Origin: Hwanghaeella sp965227365
GTDB lineage: Bacteria > Pseudomonadota > Alphaproteobacteria > UBA8366 > Aestuariispiraceae
Assembly (NCBI RefSeq): GCF_965227365.1
Contig: NZ_OZ245754.1
Location: forward strand, 2,728,001 to 2,792,000
Length of the DNA stretch: 64,000 nucleotides
Reading direction: 5' to 3'
The position numbers and the translations under genes are program-made. Shown here in pieces: positions 49,862 through 58,613 of the stretch (the stretch's first letter is position 1; each line of letters starts with the position of its first letter). The notes beneath the pieces were generated by a model. That model saw only the letters and a list, made by a program, of their open reading frames with translations. It did not search any database and was not told where the DNA came from.

Positions 49862-51000
49862 TAGAGCTTCGCGCGAAAAAGGATTTCCCGACCTTCTCGA
49901 TCGATGTGGATATCGGCATCGATGAAGACGAAGCGGGCATCGTGGCCCTGTTCGGCCGATCCGGCTGCGGCAAAACAAGCATCATCAACATGATCGCCGG
50001 CCTCTTGAAGCCCGATACGGGTCGGGTCTCTATCGATGGCCGGGTCCTGTTCGACAGCGCAGCCGGCATCGATATGCCGCCCCACAAACGCGGTATCGGA
50101 TATGTGTTTCAGGACTCACGCCTGTTCCCGCATATGACCGTGAAGTCGAACCTGCTCTATGGAGCGGGACGCGAATCCGAGACACGCTTTACGTTGGAAC
50201 AGATCACCGACCTACTCGATATCGGTCACCTGTTGAACCGGCGTCCCCGGGAATTGTCCGGCGGCGAAAGACAGCGCATCTCAATCGGGCGGACCATTTT
50301 GTCGAACCCGCAAATCCTGCTGATGGACGAGCCGTTGGCCTCGCTCGATGGGGCGCGCAAGGCGGAGATTCTGCCGTTCATCCAGCGACTGCGGGATGAG
50401 CTCGGGCTGCCGATCATCTATGTCAGCCATTCGCTGGAGGAAGTCGTGCGGCTTGCGGATGTCATGGTGCTGATCGACGACGGACATGTCGCGGCGAGCG
50501 GCGATGTCGGCGCAATCACGAGCAGGCTCGATCTGTACCCGCTGACCGGCCGTTACGAAGCGGGCTCCGTCCTGGCGGCCACCGTCAAGCTGCAGGACGA
50601 CACCTATGGCCTGACGGTTCTTGATACACCAGGCGGCGACATCCGGGTTCCACAACTCTCCCTTCCCGTCGGCAAAGCTTTGAGACTGAGGATACGGGCG
50701 CGGGATGTTGCCCTCGCCATCGAAAAACCTTCCGGGACGAGTTTCCAGAACATCTTGAACGGCACTGTCCGCGAAATCGGCGAGCGTATTCATGGCCGGG
50801 GGGACGCGGCCGCCGATGCGATGGTGGAAGTCTCCGTCGACATAGGGGCGCCGCTGCGCGTGAGGATCACGCGTAAATCGCTCGACGAATTGCAGTTGCG
50901 GATCGGGTCACCGGTCTTTGCCCTGATCAAGGCCGTCGCCATCGACAAACACACTTTGGGGCGCGGTGCGGGGTCCGAACATGCCGCCCGCTACACGTGA
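49858..51000 (+). CDS. modC: Molybdate ABC transporter ATP-binding protein
   Basis: The 380-residue ATPase has Walker A (FGRSGCGKTS), signature (LSGGERQRIS), Walker B (ILLMDEPLASLD) and H-loop (VSHSLEEV). From about residue 290 it carries a Mop/TOBE domain (TSFQNILNGTVREIGE), which TupC lacks. It energises ModAB. The overlap with modB and proximity to modA show one operon. Confidence 0.95.
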   Translation: MIELRAKKDFPTFSIDVDIGIDEDEAGIVALFGRSGCGKTSIINMIAGLLKPDTGRVSIDGRVLFDSAAGIDMPPHKRGIGYVFQDSRLFPHMTVKSNLLYGAGRESETRFTLEQITDLLDIGHLLNRRPRELSGGERQRISIGRTILSNPQILLMDEPLASLDGARKAEILPFIQRLRDELGLPIIYVSHSLEEVVRLADVMVLIDDGHVAASGDVGAITSRLDLYPLTGRYEAGSVLAATVKLQDDTYGLTVLDTPGGDIRVPQLSLPVGKALRLRIRARDVALAIEKPSGTSFQNILNGTVREIGERIHGRGDAAADAMVEVSVDIGAPLRVRITRKSLDELQLRIGSPVFALIKAVAIDKHTLGRGAGSEHAARYT

Positions 51001-51010
51001 CCGTTGAAGA

Positions 51011-52270
51011 ATGAGAAACCCAAATGCCCCCAGGAATTCACCTACCGTGACCACGACTGATTGGAAGATCGAACCCGTTGTCGATTGGCTACTGACCGAC
51101 GGCCGCAAATGCCAGGACCTGGAAAGCATTGCGTCCGGTCTTGCCGGTGCGCTTGTGGCCACCGGCGCCCCGATCATGCGGATGGTGATGACGTTCCGCA
51201 CCCTTCACCCGCAATTCGCCGCCGAACGTGTGCTTTGGGAACGCGGCGAAGGCATGATCTCCCACAGACGATCGGATCACGGCATCTGGAACACGGACGC
51301 CTACAAGGGCAGTCCGATCGAGATCATCGTCAAGACAGGCGAACCTTTTCACCGCAAACTGAAGCATCTGGACAAGGATCGGGACCACCCGGTTCTGTTC
51401 GAACTCGCGGCTTCCGGCGTCACCGATTATTACGGCTTGGCCATCCCTTTCACCTTTCATCGTCAAAGCACGTTCCTGGTCAATACGGACATACCGGATG
51501 GTTTCACGGAAACCGATATCGCAAAATTCAATCGCATCGTCTTGCATCTGGCCCCCATCGTAGAAGTCCTCGTGACACACAATATCGCGGTCGGCCTGTT
51601 GGATACCTATCTGGGGCCACGGACAGGCAAGAAGGTTTTTGCAGGCTTGATAAAGCGCGGTGATGGCGAGGAAATCGACGCCGCCCTGTGGTTCAGCGAC
51701 TTACGCGAATTCACGCGACTGACGGAATCGCTGCCCCCAGCAGACGTTCTCGACCTGTTGAACGCCTATTTCGAACACGTCCACACCGCCGTAACCGTCT
51801 ATGGCGGGGAAATCCTGCGCTTCATCGGCGACGCCATGCTGATCGTCTTTCCCGTAGACGAGGACAAGGAGATCGAGGCGGCTCGGCGGGATGCATGCCG
51901 CGCAGCGCTCGACGCCGCCGTCGACGCCTTCTCCAGTCTGGCCGTGTTGAACCGCCTTCGCGAGCGGGAGGGGAAGCCCGCGATTCGATTCGGCGTCGGT
52001 CTGCATTTCGGGCATGTGATCTACGGCAATGTGGGCGCGCCGGGACGGCTGGACTTCACCGTCATGGGGCCGGCGGTGAACCGGACCGCAAGGCTGGAAT
52101 CCTTGACGAAGGACCTGGAAATCCCACTGCTGCTTTCGCAGGAAATGGGTTTAATCGCCGCCGTGCCGGTCACCCCAAGAGGCGAGCACATGTTGAAAGG
52201 CGTTGCCGTTCCCCAATCCGTCGTCAGCTATACCGCCTTTGACGAGGCGTTCGACATCGACGCGCCGTAG
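51011..52270 (+). CDS. Class III adenylate/guanylate cyclase
   Basis: The 419-residue protein has an N-terminal GAF-like or sensor region (residues 30-190) and a C-terminal cyclase domain: metal Asp230 (WFSDLREFT), Asp274 (FIGDAMLIVF), and Asn357/Arg361 (GPAVNRTARLE). The position of the base-selecting Lys (usually KFIGD) is Arg270, so base specificity is uncertain. It would supply the cyclic nucleotide for the cNMP-binding proteins, which is inference. It follows modC by 11 bp. Confidence 0.88.
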   Translation: MRNPNAPRNSPTVTTTDWKIEPVVDWLLTDGRKCQDLESIASGLAGALVATGAPIMRMVMTFRTLHPQFAAERVLWERGEGMISHRRSDHGIWNTDAYKGSPIEIIVKTGEPFHRKLKHLDKDRDHPVLFELAASGVTDYYGLAIPFTFHRQSTFLVNTDIPDGFTETDIAKFNRIVLHLAPIVEVLVTHNIAVGLLDTYLGPRTGKKVFAGLIKRGDGEEIDAALWFSDLREFTRLTESLPPADVLDLLNAYFEHVHTAVTVYGGEILRFIGDAMLIVFPVDEDKEIEAARRDACRAALDAAVDAFSSLAVLNRLREREGKPAIRFGVGLHFGHVIYGNVGAPGRLDFTVMGPAVNRTARLESLTKDLEIPLLLSQEMGLIAAVPVTPRGEHMLKGVAVPQSVVSYTAFDEAFDIDAP

Positions 52271-52282
52271 AGACAAGCCGCT

Positions 52283-52900
52283 TCAGAGCGTTGCGGCCTC
52301 CTTGCCCAGGACGGCAACCCGGAAACGATCCTTCAGGTAGGCACCGTCCTTTGGCGGAAGGCTGAACTCATGGGCTTCCGCGCGGATCTTGATGACGTCG
52401 AAACTGGGGCCTTGATGGTTGTGGACGCGGTCGAGGACCGCATCCACCCCGGCTTCGTCCACCACCGTGGAAACCGTCTCGATGCCTAGACCAGCTGCCG
52501 CCGCCGCCAGGTCCGCGCCGGCCGCGGTATGTGTCGTCTGCATCCCGGTTTCACCGAAACGCTCATTATCCAGCACGACAATGGCAAGATTTTGCGGTTT
52601 CTTGACCGCGACCGTCGCCAAGCTGCCGACGCCCATCAGCATTTCACCATCGCCCGTCAGCACCAGGACGCGCCGCTTCGGCTGCGCCTGCGCGAGGCCC
52701 AGCCCGATCATCACCGCGCCGCCCATCGCCCCCCAGAGCGGGAAATTACAGTCATGGTCGCCGGCCGCCGTGATATCCCAGGCACAGGCGCCGAGCCCCG
52801 CGACCACCAACAGATCGCCGCGGTCCGCCAACAACCTGTTCACTACCGCACGCCGGTGCAGAGGAAAGGACTCTCCCCATTTTCCGTCCATTGATGTCAT
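52283..52900 (-). CDS. TPP-dependent decarboxylase, beta subunit (ComE/sulfopyruvate-type)
   Basis: ATG 52900 has GGAGGGGG five bases upstream; the product is 205 residues. It is the TPP pyrophosphate-binding half: WGAMGGAVMIGLGLAQ and the GDG...N motif (VLTGDGEMLMGVG...LAIVVLDN). Such split enzymes decarboxylate 2-oxoacids such as sulfopyruvate or phosphonopyruvate. It is downstream of its alpha partner. Confidence 0.85.
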   Translation of the reverse strand: MTSMDGKWGESFPLHRRAVVNRLLADRGDLLVVAGLGACAWDITAAGDHDCNFPLWGAMGGAVMIGLGLAQAQPKRRVLVLTGDGEMLMGVGSLATVAVKKPQNLAIVVLDNERFGETGMQTTHTAAGADLAAAAAGLGIETVSTVVDEAGVDAVLDRVHNHQGPSFDVIKIRAEAHEFSLPPKDGAYLKDRFRVAVLGKEAATL

Positions 52901-52914
52901 CTTGTCCCCCTCCC

Positions 52915-53427
52915 TCACTTGCCGAAGCTCTTGCTGCCGACCAGGCGCTGGCTCAATAGCACCGCGACGGGCTTCTGGGAATTGTAGGTCAGCCGGGCCG
53001 CCTGGGCCGCGGTCGGACCGACTTCGTCTGCCTGATCCACTTCATAGACAAGGACGCCCGCTTGCCGGAGGATTTCCGGGATAGCCTGTCCCATCGGAAC
53101 CTGCCAGGGGTTGAACTCGCCCCACTGGCCTCGCATGGTCACAAGCATCAACAACGGCATGCGGCAGCTGGCGTTCATTGACAACATATTGATGCAATTG
53201 CCGACCCCGCTGGACTGCATCAGCAGAGCTGCGCGATCGCCGCCCAGCCAAGCACCCGCCCCCAGAGCGACGCCTTCCTCTTCCGTGGTCAGGACCGTCG
53301 CATCGATTTCATTCTCTTCGATACAGGCTTTGATCAGCTTGCTGTGTCCGGCATCCGGCACATACCCAACCTGTCTGACATCGGCCTCCTTCAAGACCGT
53401 GAACAAATCCTTCCACCACTCGCTCAT
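52915..53427 (-). CDS. TPP-dependent decarboxylase, alpha subunit (ComD-type)
   Basis: The 170-residue protein is the pyrimidine-binding half of a split TPP decarboxylase; the catalytic Glu is in TTEEEGVALGAGA. The two subunits together equal one PDC-like chain. The acid is likely sulfopyruvate or phosphonopyruvate by family, but no other pathway gene proves it. A SDR gene precedes it by 39 bp on the same strand. Confidence 0.85.
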   Translation of the reverse strand: MSEWWKDLFTVLKEADVRQVGYVPDAGHSKLIKACIEENEIDATVLTTEEEGVALGAGAWLGGDRAALLMQSSGVGNCINMLSMNASCRMPLLMLVTMRGQWGEFNPWQVPMGQAIPEILRQAGVLVYEVDQADEVGPTAAQAARLTYNSQKPVAVLLSQRLVGSKSFGK

Positions 53428-53466
53428 CCAGCGTCTCCTGCTTGGGCGTCTTTCTTGTTCGAGCTT

Positions 53467-54225
53467 CTACTGGGCGCTTAATCCGCCATCCAGGACCATT
53501 TCCGCCCCGGTCACAAAACTAGATTCGTCCGAAGCCAGGTATACCGCCATGGCGGCCACGTCTTCCGGCTGGCCAATCCGACCAATCGGAATCTGTTCGA
53601 CAAGTGCGGCTCGGGTCCTCTCCGGGTTGCGGGTGTTGGCGACGAAATCGTCGACCATCGGCGTTTGAACGAAAGTCGGATGGATCGAATTACAGCGAAC
53701 ACCCGTGCCTTTCCGCGCGCAATGCAGGGCGACGGACTTGGTCAACAGTCTGACGCCACCCTTGCTTGCGTTGTAGGCAGCCAGATTCGCACCTCCGATT
53801 ATTCCGCTGACGGAAGAGAGATTGATGATGGACCCACCGCCCGCGCGTTCGATCGGCGCGATGCCGTGCTTGCAGCCCAGGAATACGCCATCCAGGTTGA
53901 CCGCCATCATGCGGCGCCAGTCTTCCAGGCTCGTGTTCTCCACATCCAAGAAGAAGGCGATCCCCGCTGAATTGACCAGAGTGTGAAGCGTGCCGAGCCA
54001 TTCCTCGGCCTGCTGCAGGACCGAGATCCACTCATCCTCCCGCGTGACGTCGAGTTTCAGGAAATGCACCCGGTCGCCCAATGTATCGGCGACCCGTTTA
54101 CCCTTCTCCTTGTCGAGATCGGCGATTACTACGCGCGCGCCTTCCTTCAAGAAAGCCTCCGCGCAACCGAATCCCAGGCCGGAGGCCCCACCTGTAATGA
54201 ATGTTCCCTTGCCGGAAAGCCGCAT
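53467..54225 (-). CDS. Short-chain dehydrogenase/reductase
   Basis: The 252-residue classical SDR has TGGASGLGFG (NAD(P) binding), NSAG, Ser137/138 and catalytic YNASK (Tyr151, Lys155). Asp at the end of strand 2 (ADLD) suggests NAD(H). It is upstream of the split decarboxylase, so it might reduce the aldehyde released by that enzyme. The start is ATG 54225. Confidence 0.9.
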   Translation of the reverse strand: MRLSGKGTFITGGASGLGFGCAEAFLKEGARVVIADLDKEKGKRVADTLGDRVHFLKLDVTREDEWISVLQQAEEWLGTLHTLVNSAGIAFFLDVENTSLEDWRRMMAVNLDGVFLGCKHGIAPIERAGGGSIINLSSVSGIIGGANLAAYNASKGGVRLLTKSVALHCARKGTGVRCNSIHPTFVQTPMVDDFVANTRNPERTRAALVEQIPIGRIGQPEDVAAMAVYLASDESSFVTGAEMVLDGGLSAQ

Positions 54226-54411
54226 ATTCCCCCCTTTCCGCCGTCTGCGCAGCTATGTCAGCGGAATCTTAAGAAATTGCTTACCGATACCGCGTATATA
54301 GGCAAAACAAGGCACGATTTGGCCAGTCTAGGCAATTTGCAGGATTGCCCCGTTGCGGTGCGAGACGCATACTGTTGCATCGCAAACATAAATAATTCGG
54401 CGGGATATTAG

Positions 54412-55674
54412 ATGCTTTATTACATGCATGAGATGCAGCGTATGATGATGGCGCCGAGCCGTATTCTGGCCCAAGGCGCCCGCTTGGCGATGCGCAACCC
54501 CATGAATCCGTTAGCCTATACCAATGCAGGCCGGACAATGATGTCCGCCGCCGACCTTTATGAGCATTTGACCCGCCGTTTCGGCAAACCCGACTGGGAA
54601 CTGGACACGACTGTCATCGACGGCAAAGAGGTCGAGGTCGAATACGAAACGATTGTGCATCGCACTTTCTGCCATCTGGTGCATTTCAAGCGGAAATTGG
54701 CGCGCAAACGTAACGATCCGAAGCTATTGATCGTCGCGCCGCTGAGCGGCCACTACGCCACCCTGTTGCGCGGCACAGTGGAGGAAATGATCCCGGATCA
54801 TGAGGTCTATATCACCGATTGGCAGGATCCACGGATGATTCCGGTGACGGAAGACAAATTCAATCTGAATGACTACATCGATTACTTGATTGATTTTCTT
54901 CATGTTTTGGGACCGAACACGCATATGATCGCGGTCTGTCAACCGGCCGTACCGTCGCTTGCGGCGACGGCGATCATGTCCGGTTGGGGCGACCTCTGCG
55001 CCCCGTCCACGCTGACCATGATGGGCGGCCCGATCGACACCCGCGAATCGCCGACCGCCGTGAACCAATTGGCCAAGGAACATTCGATCGAATGGTTCGA
55101 GCGAAATGTCATCGTCGACGTTCCCTTCCCCTATCCGGGCGCGATGCGGAAGGTCTATCCGGGCTTCATACAGTTGACGAACTTCATCTCCATGAACCTG
55201 GACCGCCACATGGCGTCGTATCATGAGCTGTTCGATCATCTCGTGCAGGGCGACGACGACGCGGCCGAGAAGAAGATCGCCTTCTATGAAGAATACCGGG
55301 CCGTGATGGACCTGCCGGCGGAGTATTATCTGCAGACCGTGAAAACCGTGTTCCAGGACCATGCCTTGCCGAAGGGCGAGATGGTCGCCCGCTGGCATCC
55401 GGTCGACGTAACAAAAATCGATCGGACGGCACTGCTCTGCGTCGAAGGCGAATTGGACGATATTTCAGGTGTTGGCCAGACCAAGGCGGCATTGAAGCTG
55501 GCGACCGGCCTTTCCGATGACAAAAAACTGTATCACCTTCAAAAGGACGCCGGGCACTACGGCATTTTCAACGGCAGCAAGTGGCGGAACCAGATTGCAC
55601 CTGTCGTGAAAAAGTGGATTCGCACCCATGACCTGGATTTGCAGGCCAAGAAACAGGTGAAAACTGCCGCCTAG
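54412..55674 (+). CDS. phaZ: Intracellular polyhydroxybutyrate depolymerase
   Basis: The 420-residue protein is a PhaZa-type depolymerase with the nucleophile Cys176 in the lipase-like box AVCQPAVPSL, acid in GELDDISG and His in AGHYGIF. These enzymes attack native PHB granules in the cytoplasm. GGCGGGA precedes the ATG by six bases. It implies carbon storage by the organism. Confidence 0.93.
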   Translation: MLYYMHEMQRMMMAPSRILAQGARLAMRNPMNPLAYTNAGRTMMSAADLYEHLTRRFGKPDWELDTTVIDGKEVEVEYETIVHRTFCHLVHFKRKLARKRNDPKLLIVAPLSGHYATLLRGTVEEMIPDHEVYITDWQDPRMIPVTEDKFNLNDYIDYLIDFLHVLGPNTHMIAVCQPAVPSLAATAIMSGWGDLCAPSTLTMMGGPIDTRESPTAVNQLAKEHSIEWFERNVIVDVPFPYPGAMRKVYPGFIQLTNFISMNLDRHMASYHELFDHLVQGDDDAAEKKIAFYEEYRAVMDLPAEYYLQTVKTVFQDHALPKGEMVARWHPVDVTKIDRTALLCVEGELDDISGVGQTKAALKLATGLSDDKKLYHLQKDAGHYGIFNGSKWRNQIAPVVKKWIRTHDLDLQAKKQVKTAA

Positions 55675-55703
55675 ATCCTGCTGCGGTTCCGTTGTAGAGC
55701 ATC

Positions 55704-55731
55704 GAGCCGGCGCGACCTGTTCCGCCGGCTC
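55704..55731 (+). terminator. Hairpin downstream of phaZ
   Basis: GAGCCGGC (55704-55711) and GCCGGCTC (55724-55731) form an 8-bp stem with a 12-nt loop, 30 bp after the phaZ stop. A weak T-poor tail (AATACTTTA) follows. Confidence 0.55.
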
Positions 55732-55812
55732 AATACTTTACAGAACCGGCTTGGGCCGATACACCGCGCGACATCCTTTCGAAATTCTACATATTGAGGC
55801 GCGTATCCTGTC

Positions 55813-56721
55813 ATGAGTTTGAGCAGACGCTCCCACCTCCGCGCGTTAGAAGCGGAAAGCATCCATATTCTCCGCGAGGTCGCGGCCGAATTTCGCAACC
55901 CGGTCATGATGTATTCCATCGGCAAGGACTCGTCGGTGATGCTGCATCTGGCGATGAAGGCATTTCAGCCGGGCCGCCCTCCCTTCCCGCTTTTGCATGT
56001 GGACACGACTTGGAAATTCCGTGAGATGATCGCCTTCCGCGATCAACGCGCGGCGGAACTGGGCGTGGATCTGATTGTTCATACCAACCAGGATGGCGTT
56101 CGAGACAACGTGAATCCGTTCACACATGGATCCGCCCTTTATACCGACGTGATGAAGACGGAAGCGCTCAAACAGGCGCTCTCCCACTACAAATTCGACT
56201 GCGCCATCGGCGGTGCCCGCCGGGACGAAGAAAAGTCCCGGGCGAAGGAGCGCATCATGTCCTTCCGCACCTCGACCCATCGTTGGGACCCGAAGAACCA
56301 GCGCCCGGAGCTTTGGAGTCTCTACAACTGCCGGATCAAAACGGGCGAGAGCGTGCGCGCCTTCCCGATCTCCAATTGGACGGAACTCGATATCTGGGAA
56401 TATATCCTGATGGAGGAAATCCCGATCGTGCCGCTCTATTTCTCTGGCAAAAGGCCGGTTGTCGAGCGGAACGGTCAGTTGATAATGGTCGACGACGACC
56501 GCCTGCCGTTGGAACCCGGTGAAACCGTTCAGGAAAAGAGTGTTCGGTTCCGCACATTGGGCTGCTACCCTCTGACCGCCGCAGTCGAGAGCGAAGCCAC
56601 CACGCTGCAGGAAATCGTCGCCGAGACCCTGATCGCCCGGACCTCGGAACGTCAGGGCCGAATTATCGACCACGACCAGTCCGGCAGCATGGAAAAGAAA
56701 AAGCAGGAGGGATATTTCTGA
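55813..56721 (+). CDS. cysD: Sulfate adenylyltransferase subunit 2
   Basis: The 302-residue PAPS reductase-fold protein has SIGKDSSVMLHLA (PP-loop), a LHVDTTWKFREMI segment and IGGARRDEEKSRAKERI. It forms ATP sulfurylase with CysN. The start of cysNC shares a base with its stop (TGATG). Confidence 0.96.
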   Translation: MSLSRRSHLRALEAESIHILREVAAEFRNPVMMYSIGKDSSVMLHLAMKAFQPGRPPFPLLHVDTTWKFREMIAFRDQRAAELGVDLIVHTNQDGVRDNVNPFTHGSALYTDVMKTEALKQALSHYKFDCAIGGARRDEEKSRAKERIMSFRTSTHRWDPKNQRPELWSLYNCRIKTGESVRAFPISNWTELDIWEYILMEEIPIVPLYFSGKRPVVERNGQLIMVDDDRLPLEPGETVQEKSVRFRTLGCYPLTAAVESEATTLQEIVAETLIARTSERQGRIIDHDQSGSMEKKKQEGYF

Positions 56722-58610
56722 TGGACGCCCTCCAAACCACGGATATCGACGCCTATCTGCGCGAGCAGAGTGAAAAGCCGATGCTGCGCTTCATCACCTG
56801 CGGCAGCGTGGACGACGGCAAGAGCACCCTAATCGGGCGTCTGCTTTACGATTCCAAGCTGATCTTCGAAGATCAGCTCGCCTCTCTCGAAAGCGACAGT
56901 CGCAAGGTCGGCACGGTCGAGAACGGCATCGACTTCGCCTTGCTGGTGGACGGGTTACAGGCCGAGCGCGAGCAGGGTATCACGATCGACGTCGCCTATC
57001 GGTTTTTTGCGACCGATGCCCGCAAGTTCATTGTCGCGGACGCACCCGGGCACGAACAATACACCCGCAACATGGCGACCGGGGCCTCGAATGTCGACGT
57101 CGCGGTCATTCTTGCAGATGCGCGCAAGGGCGTTCTGACTCAAACCAAGCGTCACAGTTTCATCGCCCATCTGGTTGGCATCAAGGATGTGATCCTGGCC
57201 GTCAACAAAATGGATCTGGTCGACTATTCACAGGATCGGTTTGAAGAGATCGCCGCCGAGTACAGGGCGTTCGCGAGCGAGGTGGGCATACAGAACGTCA
57301 TTGCCGTTCCGCTCTCCGCCCTAAAAGGTGACAATGTGCTGGAAAGCGGCGAGGCCATGCCCTGGTACGACGGGCCAACATTGCTCGGAGCGCTGGAAGG
57401 TATCACCGTAACGGGCGCACCGCAGGATGCGCCGTTCCGGCTGCCGGTCCAGTGGGTCAACCGTCCGAACCTGAACTTCCGGGGTTTCAGCGGAACGATC
57501 GCGGGCGGCCAGATCGCTGTCGGAAATGAAATAGCCGTCATGCCCTCCGGCCGGACCTCGACCGTAACTGGCATTCTGGACCAGGATGGTGACGCCGAGA
57601 CCGCGGAAGCCGGCGAAGCGGTCACCATCACATTGGCCGACGAAATCGACATCAGCCGGGGTGACGTGATCTGCGCGGCGGACAACCCTGCCCAGATCAC
57701 AGACCAATTCGCCGCCCATCTCATCTGGATGACGGACGAAAAGATGTATCCCGGCCGTCAGTATCTGATGAAGATCGGTTCGGCGACGGTCAGCGCGACG
57801 GTCACGGAAATCAAACATGCGATCAACGTGAACTCGCTGGAGCATAATTCCGCGAAGCAACTCGATCTGAACACGGTCGCCTTCTGTAACTTCTCGCTGG
57901 ATCGGGCGATCGCCTACGATCCCTATGCGGAAAACCAGCGGACCGGGGCCTTCATTCTGATCGACCGGTTCAATAACCAGACCGTCGGGGCCGGCATGAT
58001 CTCATTCGGTCTGCGCCGCGCCACCAATCTGGTCTGGCAGGAACTGGATATCGACAAGGCCGAGCGCGCCCGCATGAAGGGGCAAACGCCGGGCATCCTT
58101 TGGTTCACCGGACTGTCCGGCGCCGGCAAGTCGACCGTCGCGAACCTGGTGGAAAAACGCCTGCATTCTCTGGGCAAGCACACCTATATTCTGGACGGCG
58201 ACAATGTTCGCCACGGCCTGAATCGAGACCTGGGCTTCACCGATGCCGACCGCGTGGAAAACATCCGTCGGGTAGGAGAAACCGCGAAGCTCTTCGTCGA
58301 TGCGGGCATGATCGTCGTCGTCTCCTTCATTTCACCGTTCCGCAGCGAGCGGACCATGGTGCGGCAGATGGTGGAGGACAGCGAGTTCCTGGAAGTCTTC
58401 GTGGACGCCCCGCTGGAAGTCTGCGAAACCCGCGACCCGAAAGGCCTTTACGCCAAGGCGCGGGAAGGCTCGATCAAGAACTTCACCGGCATCGACAGTC
58501 CTTATGAACCGCCGGAAAACCCGGAATTGCACCTGATGACGGGGGATTTATCGCCCGAACAGGCCGCCGAGAAGGTCATCGAGGCAATGCGCGACAAGGG
58601 GATGATCTAA
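56721..58610 (+). CDS. cysNC: Bifunctional ATP sulfurylase large subunit/APS kinase
   Basis: The 629-residue fusion has a GTPase domain with GSVDDGKST near 28, DAPGHEQY and NKMDLVDY, then EF-Tu-like barrels, and a C-terminal APS kinase with GLSGAGKST near 460 and DGDNVRHGLN. It activates sulfate to APS and PAPS. The two activities fused are common in Alphaproteobacteria. It ends 3 bp before the convergent flavoprotein gene. Confidence 0.96.
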   Translation: MDALQTTDIDAYLREQSEKPMLRFITCGSVDDGKSTLIGRLLYDSKLIFEDQLASLESDSRKVGTVENGIDFALLVDGLQAEREQGITIDVAYRFFATDARKFIVADAPGHEQYTRNMATGASNVDVAVILADARKGVLTQTKRHSFIAHLVGIKDVILAVNKMDLVDYSQDRFEEIAAEYRAFASEVGIQNVIAVPLSALKGDNVLESGEAMPWYDGPTLLGALEGITVTGAPQDAPFRLPVQWVNRPNLNFRGFSGTIAGGQIAVGNEIAVMPSGRTSTVTGILDQDGDAETAEAGEAVTITLADEIDISRGDVICAADNPAQITDQFAAHLIWMTDEKMYPGRQYLMKIGSATVSATVTEIKHAINVNSLEHNSAKQLDLNTVAFCNFSLDRAIAYDPYAENQRTGAFILIDRFNNQTVGAGMISFGLRRATNLVWQELDIDKAERARMKGQTPGILWFTGLSGAGKSTVANLVEKRLHSLGKHTYILDGDNVRHGLNRDLGFTDADRVENIRRVGETAKLFVDAGMIVVVSFISPFRSERTMVRQMVEDSEFLEVFVDAPLEVCETRDPKGLYAKAREGSIKNFTGIDSPYEPPENPELHLMTGDLSPEQAAEKVIEAMRDKGMI

Positions 58611-58613
58611 CGG

